DNA of 64,000 nucleotides from positions 4,251,501 to 4,315,500 of the forward strand of contig NC_044591.1 of the NCBI RefSeq assembly GCF_901933205.1, given 5' to 3'. Positions within the stretch are counted from its first letter, which is position 1, and each line of letters opens with the position of its first letter. The stretch comes from Camarhynchus parvulus. Taxonomy: Eukaryota > Chordata > Aves > Passeriformes > Thraupidae. The notes below the pieces were generated by a model. The model was not told where the DNA came from. It did no database searches and saw nothing but the letters and a program-made list of their open reading frames with translations. This document shows, in pieces, positions 50,687 through 62,900 of the stretch. Both the position numbers and the translations under genes were made by a program.

Positions 50687-53600
50687 CTACGTCTCACAGT
50701 CTTCAGGAATCGTTGTAGTTATAATCAGTGATTGCTCAATCACATCCGCAGGGGAGAAGTTCTCATTTGAGCAGAGTTTCTGTGCAGGGACCTCCTCAGG
50801 CAGTGGCCCACGGGCCAGCGACTCCACGATCACCTCAGCTGAGCCCACCTCCAGCTCTGGTGGTGGCTGCAGCACCACCATCACATCCTTCTCATCCTCG
50901 ATGATCAGGTTCCGCAGCTTCCGCTGTCGAGGGTTATAGTTCTCCACTCGGTCGTGGATCTCCATGTGGCGCCTCAAGTGAGCCTGCAAAGGAAGGGGAA
51001 CATGGAGAGACCCAGTGAGGGCTGGCTCCCCAAGGCAGCAGGGGGCCCTGGAGCTGGGGAAGGCCTCACCTGCCGTGTGAATTTGTATCCACACTCAATG
51101 CACTCAAACTTCCTCACTCCCTTGTGCCGGCGAACGTGGACACGCAGCTGTTCTACAGCTGGGAAGGGAAACGAGAGCCTGTTGGCAGCAGCTCCATGTC
51201 ACAGCAGCTCACAGCAATGCCAGCCCACCCACGGGAAGGAGGCAGCTCCTGCAGAGCCCCCACGTTACCTTTGAATGTCTTCCCGCAGATGTGGCAGAAG
51301 TGGGGCCGCCCCTCCTGGTGCCGGCTGGCGACGTGCCTCAGCAGCGGCCCCTTCTCCGTGAAACGCTGCTCACAAAACTCGCAGCTGAACGGCCGCTCCC
51401 CGGTGTGCGTCCGGTTGTGCTTGTCCAGACTCGCTGCCGTTAAGAGGGGGAGACAGGGAGAGTGGCTGGTCAGAAGCACAGCCCATGCACCCCCACCGCA
51501 GGGGCTGTCAGGCTGGCCAGGAAGGCAAGAGCAGCACAAATAGCCTGCTCCAGCTAAGGGGTCATGAGCACGACCAGCTCATTCCCCTTCTGTGCCATGA
51601 GAACAGAGCAGGTGGCAGGAACTGTTCTTGGTATCAGCCTGCACTCACAAGATCATGGCTTTGCTCCTGGGGAAGCTGCTTTCTGGGGTTCCTGGATGCT
51701 GGAGCCCTAACCCTGCCCCAGCCACGGCCGTACCTTGTGTCCGGAAGGTCTTGCCGCAGAGATGGCACTGGAAGGGCTTCTCGCCGGTGTGCGTGCGCAG
51801 GTGCATGTTGAGGTTGGCTTTCTGTGTGAAGGCGTGGTGGCAGAACTCACACACGTAGGGCCTCTCATTTCTGTGGGCAGAGAAATGTCACTGTCACCTC
51901 TGCCAGCTTCAGCCCCTTGGGTCTCAGCCCAGCACCTCTGGGAAGAGGGTGACTTTCAGCCAACCCTCAGGCCTGTGGGGCAGAGACTGCAGCCAGGAGA
52001 GCTAAGGTGACATAAAAGAGGACACGGGTGACGTTGTACCTGTGCTTGGCCTTGATGTGCATCTGGAGGCCGTTGCGGCTCGAGGCCCTGTGCCCACACT
52101 CCTCACACACAAACAGCTTCTCTCCACGGTGCTTGAAGGCTTCATGCAGGCGCAGCTCTGTCCGGGACAGAAAGCACTTGGAGCAGGTTGAGCACTGCAA
52201 GGCCACAGGAGAGGAGGGTGTTAGGGTTGGGGTACACCCACCCCAGACCCACTCACACCCAGCCTTTCCCCAGCTGCTCCAGGGACCTCCCTGCGGAAGC
52301 CAAGGCAGCACCCCCAGCTCACAGACACCCAGTAAGATGGGACAGCCCAACAGAGATGAAGTGCTGGTCAGTGCTTGGATCTGTGTGCTGCTCCTGTACC
52401 CAACAGAGCCCATTTCCAGTAGCTCTGTGCCCCACCCCTCACTGACAGAGCCAGACATAATGTTGTGCCATTCCTTAGGCCAGGTCCACACTCAGGATCC
52501 CACCCTCCCCAAAACCCCTGGTCCCTACCGCATGGGGCTTGGGTGCACCGTGCAGCTTTATCATGTGGCTCTGCAGGTCCTTCTTCTGCATGAACTGCTG
52601 TGAGCATGAGGAGCACTGCAAGACAGGAGAATGGGGTCAGCTCCCAGCTGCCCCCAAAGTGTGCTTTCAGAGCAAGGAGAGGACTGACAGGGGAGTAGAA
52701 CACAGATTCCTGGTACAGCCATGGGAAGCCTTTGGCTGTGGTGCCTCCCTGAATCACATTTTGGTTCAGAGACAGGGAACAACCCTGACTGGGCTGTCAT
52801 GGACCAGAGAAGGAAACTGGTGCGCTCAGCTCTTGATGGGCTGGGCTGCCCTAGAAGGGAAAGGCCTGCCCCTGCTCCATGCCAGTGTCCAGCAGCATCC
52901 ATAGGGATGTCGGATGCAGGCCCTGCTGACCTTGTATGGCATCTCCCCAGTGTGTGACACCATGTGCAGCCGCAGCTCCATCCGCCGCTTGAACACCTCC
53001 GGGCAGGCCGAGCACGTGAATACCTGTGAGAGACAGGGTGGTGCTGGCTTCCACAGGACCCAGAGCCTGACCTGGAGCCCACAGCTCAGCCTCCTGCCCA
53101 GCACGTGGCACTGGCACCCAGCTACAGCATTCAGCCCGCACCCACAGCAGCCAAATCTTGTACAGTACAGAGTCTTGGTGTGCTGAAACACAGGTGAGGG
53201 CTGTGTTGTGTATCAGGTGTGAGTCCCAGCCACAGGGGCCATGGCTGTGGGGGTCCCAGCCATGGAACATGTGCCACATGGTGCTGGCAGGGTTCTGTTT
53301 GGAACTGGGACTGGGAAAAGGCTCCAACTCCCCTGCTGCCACATGGCAGCCACACTCCAGCCCAGCAGGGCAGCTCCTGGGCGTACCTGTTCTGATCGGT
53401 TCATGCAGTTCCTGGCTTCGTGTTCCAGGAGATTCTCTTTTCTAAAGTAACATTTGCCACACTTGGAACATTCAAATGGCTTCTCTCCAGTGTGTTTCCT
53501 TGGGGTATGCAAATACAGAATCCCATCACTGCCTGTCAACAGCATCTGCACAAACAGGCCCAGGAGGTCACAGGGAAGGGTGAGGTGGGTACTTCCCCCC

Positions 53601-54882
53601 ACCCCAGCAGTGCAACTATTCACAGCTGCCCAAAAGCTGCTTTTATGACACTTTTTAGTCCCCTCAACAGCACAGCTGTCAGTGCCCACTGCGCTCCATG
53701 GAACACCATTTCTGCAGGGCCAAGATTCTTCCCCAACACAAGCAAAGCAAAGCTTGAGCTCTCATTGCAGGGCCATGCCCTGCACTCGGTGATCCACCCT
53801 GGAGCTCCTCACAGAGCCCAGCCATGTGTCCCCAGCACTCCCCCCCAGCCCAGGGCACTCTCAGAGCCCAGGAGGATTTGCCATTGCCCACCTGCAGCTA
53901 GCACAGCCCCCAAGGAGCCCCTCACATGGGCTTCCTGAGCCACAGCTCATGATAGTCACTGCAGCTCTGGGATGCTTTTCATTGACATATAACCCTCCCC
54001 CAGGCCAGAGCACCCCCAGGGGCAGAGCAGACCTTCCTTGACCACCCTGGGGGATGCCGAGGTGTTGGGACAAGATGGCAGAAAGGATGCCGCCCTTTCC
54101 CCCACCCCGGGAAGGGGCAGAGCCGTGGGGACAGCGCATCCCCCCGCGCGCAGGGGGAAGGAGAAGCCGGAGCGTTTACCTGTTGTGCACTTTAAGGTAA
54201 TATTTGCTGAGGAAGGTTTTATGACATGTGGGGCACTCGACCGGCACCGCTGTACCTTTTCTGCTCCCCGGCGCCTTTCCCGGAGCGGGGGGGCTCTTTT
54301 TGCTCCGCAGCACCTTTTCCTCGGGAAGGGGCTCGGCGTCGCCGTCCCCCCGCCCGCCGCCACCCACCGCCGCCTCCTCCGGGGCTGAGGGGGAGCCCTG
54401 CGAGGGAACAGCGGCGTCATCGCGCCGCCCCCGCCGGGCCCTGGCCCCGCCGTCCCCCTCCCGCACCCCTCACGCACCGCCTGCCCGCCGGGCTGCGGGG
54501 CCGCCGCGGGCTCCGGGCGGGCGGCGGCGGCGGCGCGGCGGGGCCGCGGGCGAAAGGCGCGGCACAGCGCCACGGCGTCGGGCACGCCGAGCTGCTCGGC
54601 GGCCGCCAGCAGGCGGGCGCGGTTGTGCGCCGTGAGCGCCAGGCGCCCCGTGTAGAAGAAGTCGAGCAGCAGCTGGAAGGTGTCGGCGAGGCCGTCGGGC
54701 AGCGCCACGGGCCCGCCGGGGCCGCGCGCGCGGAAGAAGCGGGAGCAGCTGGCGAGCACCGGCCAGTGCGCGCGGAACTCGCGGCCGCCCACGCCGAGCG
54801 TCGCGTCGCAGAACTGCCCGGCTGCGCGCTGCCGGTTCAGCTCCCGCAGCACCCGCACGCTGTGCGCCGCCGCCGCCGCCAT
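50687..54882 (-). CDS. ZBTB48: ZBTB48 (TZAP/HKR3), BTB and 11-zinc-finger telomere-binding factor, complete
   Basis: ZBTB48 binds TTAGGG repeats through its last finger, limits telomere length and acts as a transcription factor. Ten exons on the minus strand: 54882-54478, 54397-54180, 53498-53387, 53023-52931, 52615-52529, 52194-52040, 51870-51734, 51433-51269, 51158-51070, 50983-50687; phases agree, 585 aa. The BTB domain is in residues 1-115 ([23 protein letters not shown]). Eleven C2H2 fingers run from C190 to H497, the first [21 protein letters not shown] and the last [21 protein letters not shown], followed by the basic arm [16 protein letters not shown] and a conserved acidic tail ending PEDCET. 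An 80-bp GC-rich intron (54477-54398) is needed because the BTB exon and finger 1 are in different frames. The BTB-to-finger linker is about 100 residues shorter than in human (688 aa). The ATG at 54882 was preferred to one at 54915 because homology starts there. Confidence 0.94.
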
Positions 54883-55030
54883 GGCCGCGCACCGGAGCCC
54901 GCCGGCATCCGCCACCGCCGGACGTGGCGTCAGCGAGCGCCGGCAGTGACGCCGTGAGGGCCGGGGCGGGCCGGGGCCGAGGGTCGGTCCCCGCGGCGGT
55001 GTACGCGCTGTGCGGGTCGAGCCCCGCGGC
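54420..55030. promoter_or_regulatory. ZBTB48 promoter, overlapping the TAS1R1 3' end
   Basis: A CpG-rich block spans the ZBTB48 first exon and the 148-bp gap to the TAS1R1 stop codon. CRE-like half sites GCGTCA (54927) and TGACGC (54947) lie just upstream of the ZBTB48 ATG. Since both genes read leftward, the ZBTB48 promoter must overlap the TAS1R1 3' UTR or terminal exon. Confidence 0.55.
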
Positions 55031-58000
55031 TCAGGCGGCGGCCAGGCGGCGCGTGTACTCCTGGATGACCATCTGGAAGTGCTCGGCCGTGTTTTGGTGC
55101 GGCCGCAGCAGGATGACGAAGGCCCGCGGCACGAAGTACCCGCCCAGCAGTGCTGCGAGCGTGCCCAGCGCGCTGAGCACCCGCGCCACCGTCTCGGCCT
55201 GGCCGCGCAGTGTGCCGTGCGAGCAGAGCACGGCGGCCGAGCAGCCCAGGTGTAGCAGCAGGCTCACGGTCAGGCTCTTGGCCTCGTTGTAGGCGGCGGG
55301 CAGGTCGGTGCCCGCGTAGCTGAGCGCGAAGCAGGCGGCGCTGAGCAGCAGCGTGTAGGCGGTGGCGGCGTCGGCCGCGGCGCTCCGGGTGCACTCCAGC
55401 ATCACCCGCTCATCCCGCACGCCGTACTCCCGGCGCGGCACCGAGGGGCTGGCGACCTCGGTGGCCACGCACAGCGCCACTTGTGCCGCCGTGCTGGCGG
55501 CCACGAACAGCACCGGCCCCTGGCGCCGCATCCAGGCCTCGTAGAGCGCGGGCCAGCGTGCGTTCAGCTTGAAGATGCAGAGGATCTGGAAGGAGCGGGT
55601 CGCCACGCACGAGAGGAACAAGGTGAAGCTGATGGCGAAGAGCGGCTCCCTCAGCAGGCACGCCACCCGCGAGGGCTCCCCGAAGTAGCAGAAGAGGCTG
55701 CTGCAGGTGCAGGCCAGGGAGCCCAGCATGAGGAAACACGTCTTCCCGCCCGCGGACTTGACCACAGGTGTGGAGGCATTGAGGGCGAACAGGACAGCCA
55801 GGGCCGTTATGAGCAGCATGAGAAGAACAGCCAGGGCCAGCAGCGCGCAGGAGAGGGGCTCGGACCAGGACAGGAACTCGATGGTGCGGTTGAAGCAGAC
55901 CTCGCTCCCTGCTGGGGCCCACTCATCCAAGCCACAGGCCTGGCAGTCAAAGGGGTCTGTGGAGGACATGGATCCCTCACACACCTCGGACCCGGTAAGA
56001 GCTCTGCCACGGTGCAGGCCCGGCCCGCAGCTCCCTGGGCTCTGTTCACCCATCACACCTGCTCCTTCCTGTGGGCACTCCTAGGTCTGTGGTAGCAGAG
56101 GGGGCTCTTTTCCCCAAAGACCCCCCACCTAAAACTGGCCCCGTGGACTCTCCCAAAATCCACGACCTGGGCTGAGAAAGGGGCTTGGCTGCGTGCGGCT
56201 CAGGGCCATGGGGGCTGTGGGTGGGAAGGGGCCCGTGCATCAAACAGTAACCTGGGAAGGATCTGCAGCAGCTGCTGTTGAATGAGACAGTACCATGTAG
56301 GGGGGCTTTCTGCTCCCACTGTCCCCAGAGCTGCCCATGCCCACTTCACAGGGCAAGGGTGTTGAGGCACTAGCTGCCAGGAAGGTGTTTGTTGTTGTGG
56401 CTGGTGATTCTGAGGCAGGAGACATTTCCATATGCCAGGTGCTGATGATCACATAGTGCGGAAGCCCCGTGTGCCATCTGGGGCACAAAGGCAACCACTA
56501 GGTTGAATTTCCATGGCAGAGGATGCGGTGCAGGGAACAGCTACCAGGCCGGACATCCCCTTTCCCTGGCCACAGGCAAAGGGGCTCTGTTTGCCCAGGT
56601 GGGCTCACCTGTGGGCAGTACTCTCCGGAAAGCACAGGGCCTGGGCTTTGCATACCCACTGGTAAGCAAACAGGAGCCACCCGCTGCCTTCAAGTCAGCT
56701 CAGAGGTTTTACTGACCACAGTAAAACTGTGATAGGCTGGAAATGGTGAGACAGGAGCAGGAGGTAGGATGTGGGCAGGGAAGGAATGGGCAGGAGCAGA
56801 CCCTGTGGTGTACTGACCTGATGTGTTCAGGAAGGTTCCCGGTGGACAGGGCACACAGCTGAAGCAGCATTTGTGGCGGCTCTGCTGCAGCCTCATCTCT
56901 CCTGGCTTACAGGCCTCGGAGCACACCGACCTGGGAGCCTGCCAGGAGCACAGACAGGGTCAGGCTGACAAGCAGCAGCACTCTGGCACTCCCCCACACT
57001 GCCTCAGCCCTCAGTTTTGCTCTGCTATGAGGAAACACCCCTGAACTGGTGGCATTGGGATGCAGTCAGTTCAAAAGTGAGCAATAAATAAGACCTGGGT
57101 GCAGAACAGTACCTGGCCGTCTTCTGTGTGCCACAGGATTTTGCCTGGGTCGATGCTCAGCCTGTCAGGGTTCACATGGAAGGTTCCTATCACATCAGAA
57201 GCCCACTTTGGGCCCAGCCACTTCCACATGACAATGTCATAGCCTTTACGAATGTCCCCGTGGGCATCGAAAGAGATTCGGCTCTTGTACAAGGTGAAGT
57301 TTACTTCCTTAATATTTTGTAGGAGCTGTAAAACAGAAGAGTAAGAGAGGAGCCCTTCCAATGGCACGACTCCTGCCATTGGAGGGAGATGTGCTGGAGG
57401 ATGCTTCCTCTGTCCTGCAGCTGCTTTCAGACCCCCCAACATCTGCAGGAAATCCCATCCAGTGAGGGGCAGGTGGTAGAGGAACAAGTAACCTAGGATG
57501 GAGTCTAGGTCTAGGTCTTGGCTACTCTGTCTATGAGGGGCAGCTGAAGCCTACAAGGGGCTTCAGCTGGGATTTGAGCTTTTGGAAAGACAGGAAACCT
57601 TTGGGCACAATGGAAAAATCCTTCCCTGTGGGAAGGGATCCTCATGGATCTTCTTCCACAAGGTTGCTCTTACCTGCCAGGGATAGACAGTGCCTTTGCT
57701 GCAGGCTCCTGAGGCACAGCCCAGCAGGTCATGGAGGCCATGGGCCACAGCATACACAGCTGAGTACACACTGAAGGAGCCTTGAGCATCGTACATGTCA
57801 GGGACGGTGGCGAGCGCGCGGCAGCCGGTGCAGCACTGGATGCAGTCCAGCCGTGTGCTCCCCGCAGATTCCCTGCCTGCCTCTGCACTGCTGCCACACT
57901 CAGCCACAGCGCCTTCCTCCCACATCTTCCAAGCTTCAAAGCGTTCCAGCATTGTGGGCTCTGGCTTCTCTACTGCCATCCCAAACACTGTACCGATGGT

Positions 58001-59289
58001 CTGGATGCCAGGTACCTGCCAGACAGTTTGAGCCAACGACCAGTCTTCAGAGGCCACCCACACCATGTCTGTGATGTTCCTCTGGACCGCCACCTCGAAG
58101 AACGGCAGAACTCTTCCTCTGGTGGAGAACACAACAGTGACATTGACCTTAACATCTGTGAGGATTTGGACCAGGTTGTGAAGCTCTGGGTTGCTGGCGT
58201 CCGAGTTGGCGGGGAGGGTGCCTCGGTAGGCCACGCACACGTTGCTTGCGGTCAGCAGCTCCTGCAGGGCATCCAGGCCGGCCCTGCCATAGGTGTCATC
58301 ACTTCCCAGCAGCACCACCCAGGTCCAGCCAAAGTGCTGCAGCAGCAAGAAGATGGCCTTCACCTGCTGCTTGTCACTGGGGATGGTGCGCAGGAAAGAG
58401 GGGTACAGCTGCTTCAGGCTCAGCAACTCCGTGGAGGCTTCGTAGCTGATCTGCAATGAGAGCCAGGGGAAAGGGGGATGCGCTGCACCCCTGAGAGCTA
58501 ATGGCACGGGCAGCCTGTCCTGGGAAGACTTGGAGCTTGGGCAGGCAGTGGACCCAATGCCAAGTGTGCTGAAGCAGGAGAAAGCTGTGATGGATGGCAA
58601 GCCAGCCCACTGACTGCCTGGGAAAGATCCTCTAACAGCATACACAGAGGGGCTGCATTTCCAGCTCTAACAGGCTCCTCAGATCTGAGTCCACCCTCCG
58701 TGAAACAAACCATCACTCCTTGGGATCCCCGGTTTTCATCAACCATAGAAGCTACACTTACCTCTGGTATGAGAAAGAGACTGAGAACAGCGGCTGTGGT
58801 GAGGGCCAGCCGGCTGCTGTCAGGGCCAATGACAGCCACAGCCTGGGGCTCATAGTGTTGGAAACTGGGGAGCACCTGGACATCCTGCCTGCCTTTACGA
58901 GCAAGGGCACACAGCGTGGCGTGGAAGTTGGTAGACTCAGAGCAGGTGTCGTAGATTTCATAGCCCAGGGTGACATTAGGGAGCAGCGTGGTGGAGTTGT
59001 TGATCTCCTCCACAGCAAAGCGCAGGGCCTGGGCCAGGCAGTAGCCGTGGCTCTTGAAGGTGGCGCTATGGAATCGAGAGTGGTTGTTAGAGAGGACAGA
59101 GCGCGTTAGGGCCGCGGGCAGCGCGGGCACTCACTCGTCGCAGCCGCGCACGAGCAGGCTGGTGTCGTCCTGGCGCGCCGTGGTGTGCAGCGAGAACAGC
59201 CCGGCCAGGTGGTGATCGCCGCGGAGGATGAACGAGGAGGCGGCGGCAGCCACGCAGAGGCACAGGCGGAGCAGCACGGGCGGCGGCAT
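55031..59289 (-). CDS. TAS1R1: TAS1R1, taste receptor type 1 member 1, complete and intact
   Basis: TAS1R1 is a class C GPCR that pairs with TAS1R3 at the taste-cell surface, sensing amino acids in most vertebrates. Six exons on the minus strand: 59289-59135, 59065-58762, 58450-57674, 57325-57113, 56938-56818, 55956-55031. All junctions are GT-AG and in phase, giving 831 aa (human 841), with no frameshift or stop. A signal peptide occupies about residues 1-20 ([14 protein letters not shown]). The Venus-flytrap domain runs to about 480, with [32 protein letters not shown] and the hinge-region VWVASEDW containing the conserved acidic residue. The cysteine-rich domain has nine cysteines: 489, 493, 507, 508, 511, 514, 528, 531, 544. 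Seven hydrophobic helices fill about 550-790, ending in the class C signatures [16 protein letters not shown] and [13 protein letters not shown]. Intron 1 is only 69 bp. It is head-to-head with NOL9. TAS1R1 was preferred over TAS1R3/TAS1R2 on synteny and the C-terminal EHFQ...IQEYTRR. Confidence 0.93.
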
Positions 59290-59990
59290 GGTGGGGTGGG
59301 GTGGTCCCGCACCGCGCGGGCGGCTCTTAACGGGGCGACGGCGGCGGGCGGGGCCTCGCACCGGCGAGGCGGGGCCGGCCGAGGGGCGGCCCCGGGAGGC
59401 GGAGGAGGCTCGGCGGTCATGCCCGCGCGGCGCAGCCGCCCCGCCGGGCTTCGGCCCGTGCCCTGGCCCGCGCGAGCCGGGCGGAGGCGGCCTGGCGGGA
59501 GTTCGCCGCCTCCTTCACTCGCATCGGGATGGTGCCGCCGGCCGAGCCGGGGCTGGTGGCCGTGGAGGCGGCGGAGGGCACAGCCGTGCTGCTGCTGGAG
59601 CCGCGGCAGGTGAGCAGCGCCCACAGCGCGCCGGGCGCGCCGCACCCCGCACCGCCTGACCGCCCGCTCTGTCCTGCAGGCGCTGACCTTCACCGGCAAG
59701 TGCCGCCTGCGCTGCCTCTATGGTGCCGTCCGCCTGCTGGGCTTCGCCGTGGCCTCTCACCACCCGGGACTGCCGGTCTTCTCGCCGGCCACGCACTGCG
59801 CGCTCAGCCTGGAGGCGCTGCCCGGCGCCCGCCCGCCCGCCGCCGCTCTCCGCCAGCTGCGCGCCGCCGCCCGCGCCGCCATGCGCTCGCACCGCGTCCG
59901 CCGCCGTGAGTGCGGGACAGGAGCGGGGCGCGGGCGGGCGCCATTTCACGGGCGGTGCGGGGAGCGGCCATTTTGTGCGCGGGGCGCTGC
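59130..59990. promoter_or_regulatory. Bidirectional CpG island, TAS1R1/NOL9
   Basis: The start codons of TAS1R1 (59289, minus) and NOL9 (59529, or the out-of-frame ATG at 59419, plus) are only about 130-240 bp apart in CpG-island DNA. Any core promoter of the taste receptor must share this space with that of a housekeeping ribosome-biogenesis gene. No TATA box is evident. Confidence 0.65.
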
Positions 59991-62900
59991 GCGGCGGGTG
60001 GGTGCCATTTCGCGGGCGGGCGCGGGGCTGAGGGTGGTGATGGCGGCACTCGGCTCTTTCAGCGGCGCGGATGAAGGTGATGGCACGGTTCTCTCCCGAC
60101 TGCGCCGTGGTGCTGCTGGAGCACCTGGACACGCCGGTGACGCGGTTCCTGCTGAGCCACCCGCCGCTGTCGCGGTTTTTCGAGCCCCAGGTGAGGCGGC
60201 GCGGTCGGTGCGTGCTGCGCCCCGTGCCGTCCCCGCACCGCCCATGCAGAGCCAGCGGCGGCCGCCCCTGTCGGCGCCAGGCCGTGGCCTCACATAGCCC
60301 GTGCTGAGCGCTCACCCTCTCGCCTAGAAAAAGGAGGAGTCAAACTTCACTCCAGAGCACGCGGTCCTGGCGTCCGTGGGCATCGTGAAGTGCAGCCCCG
60401 ACCGCGGGCTGCAGGTGTCGGAGAGCATGTGCCTGGCGCTGGAGGAGCTGATCCAGGCCTGCTGTGGTGAGTGCAGGCATTTGGCCATGTTGTGGCTTTG
60501 GTAGCCTGAAAAAAAGAAAGTTCATTAGGCTTCTCAAGAGTTAAAGTTGAGAGAGTGCCCTGACTGAAATATGTATGCCGAAATAATGAAGTTAGGGAGG
60601 AGTATTCAACAGACCACTTGTATCTGTGAAGAGCAAGGAGGAGGGATGGAATCAGCACTTGCTGATTGAGGGTCGAATTTTCCCTTATGAAGAATGTGCA
60701 TCTAGAGCTTAGGCATTGCCTAGGATGGGTCAGTGATGCCAGCATCAGTGCAGTTCACACTCCACTTTTCTTTCTAGCGGAAGATGAAGGTGTCCCTGTG
60801 GTGCTGGTCTGTGGCCCAAAAAACACAGGGAAATCGACATTCAACAGATACCTAATTAACCTGTTACTGAACCGGTGAGTCTTTCCATGTTCTGCAAGCC
60901 TTTAAGTGTTTCATGAGATTTAGGAGAATGAAAAAAATAAAAACAAATGTTTCACAGGGCTCAGAAGAGCCATCAGAACTCAAAGATGCATAGTTTTTAA
61001 ACACAAACAATAATTCAGAAAAACCGGTATTCTTGTCTTGAGTGATTTCAGAAAAGTTGCCTCCTGAACATTTCTATTGAAATACTGTTAAATTGTTGCC
61101 TTGGAGTGTGTGAGCACATTGGGCACCAAGCAGTTTGGGTTCAGTAGGAGAGTTACAATGCTTAGAAATGCACTGTGGAGAGATTCATGAATTTTAGCTT
61201 TGCAACCCGGAACAAAATCTGATTGCTCTTTTGATGTGTTCAGGTCGTGTAGTTCTTTTGGGGGATGCTAACACCCTGTCTCTCTCCCTGCAGGCTTCCT
61301 GTGGTGGAGTACATGGAATGTGACATTGGCCAGACAGAATTCACTCCGCCCGGGTGCGTGTCCCTGAGCAGCGTCACGGAGCCCGTTCTGGGTATGTGTT
61401 CTGTTGCTTCTGTGGTTACAGAGACCTGTTCCGTTTCTGAAATGAACAGGGTGTTCTGGGCAGAGGCTCTCCTTCAGGGGAAGCTGCTGCCACAGCTGTC
61501 AGAGTTTCCTGGGGAGAGTAAACCAAGGGCTGTTCAAGTTTTCTTGTAGGGACATTTAAGCTCCCTGAGTAACTTGGAGCTGTTCTTCTGCTTTAAAGAA
61601 GCGTGATGTTGTAGAGGTGGCAGTGCATGCTAAGATGTATCAAAGGGGATGTTCTGCCTTTCAGATATGAAAGGTCTCCTTGGGAAAATCTGTATCCGTA
61701 GATAAAACTTGAGAAATCCAAAGTGGATCTGCACAGATTGGGGCTGCTGTGATGAGTGGAAAAAACAGAATCCAAGAAACTGCTGGAGTTTGTAGTCTTG
61801 CAGATTTGGGTTACTGTCTAAAAGGCTGTTGCCAGGCTGGTTTACTGTTTAACCAGTTTGTCATACAGTGTTCTTTAAGATTTGCAAGTGTGTAAGCAGT
61901 GATTTCAAACAAAAAAACCACACCCAGTATTAACCCGAAACAAACAAAACTCCCAGCCTGCAAGTGACAGACCAATTTCCCCTACTTGCAGGCTGTGCAA
62001 GGACAACTGGCATGTGGGAGGAGTGGGTTATTTCAGGAGAGGAGGCATGTGGGTGCTCAGGGACGGAATGTTTTGGTTTGACCTGGGGAAGGCACTGGAT
62101 GTTCGGTGCTCTCTTTGCCAGGTCCCCCCTTCACTCACCAGCAGATGCCCAGTAAGATGGTGTATTATGGCCAGACCAGCTGTGAGCAGGACACAGAGAG
62201 GTACCTTGATGTTGTGAAGTACGTGTTCAGCTACTACAAGAAGGAAGTGCCTCTAATCATCAACACCATGGGCTGGGTGAAAGGTAAACGGGGTCAATCT
62301 GCTCTGGAGAGGTGTGGGAGGGAGGTAACGGTGGCACAGCACCACGTGGAACAACAATTCACAGCATGTCCACCCTGAGCTAACACTGCTGTGCCACCTG
62401 TCACAGTAGTAGCAGCAGTTGTGTGTTTGCTGTGCTCCTGAAGGTGAAGGGCTGCTGCTCCTCATTGATATCATCCGACTGTTGTCACCCAGCCACATTG
62501 TTCAGATGGACATGTGTGACTGGAAGGTCATGCCCCCGCTGACGTCTGAGCACATCCACTTCAGCGCCGGGCTGCACACCAAGGGCAAGCAGCAATCCAA
62601 GTGCAAGCAGCTGGGAGTGGGCAGCATGGAGAGCTGGAAGTGCCCTGAAGGGGAGGACGTGTCAGCTCCACAGCACAAGCTGCTCTATGTCCACCCAGAG
62701 TTCCCTCGGGCAGGGGTGGCAGGTGAAGTGTAAGTAGGATGTTGAGTGCTCTGTGAGGTCTGAACAGAAGAACCACATGTTGTCCTTGACATGGGGCTGT
62801 TCTTTCAGGCGAGTACACAGCAGCATCCTGCGTGACATGTCCATCCTGGGATACCTGGGGCACCTGCAGAGCCCAGACATCGGGGCAGTGCTCCCGCTGC

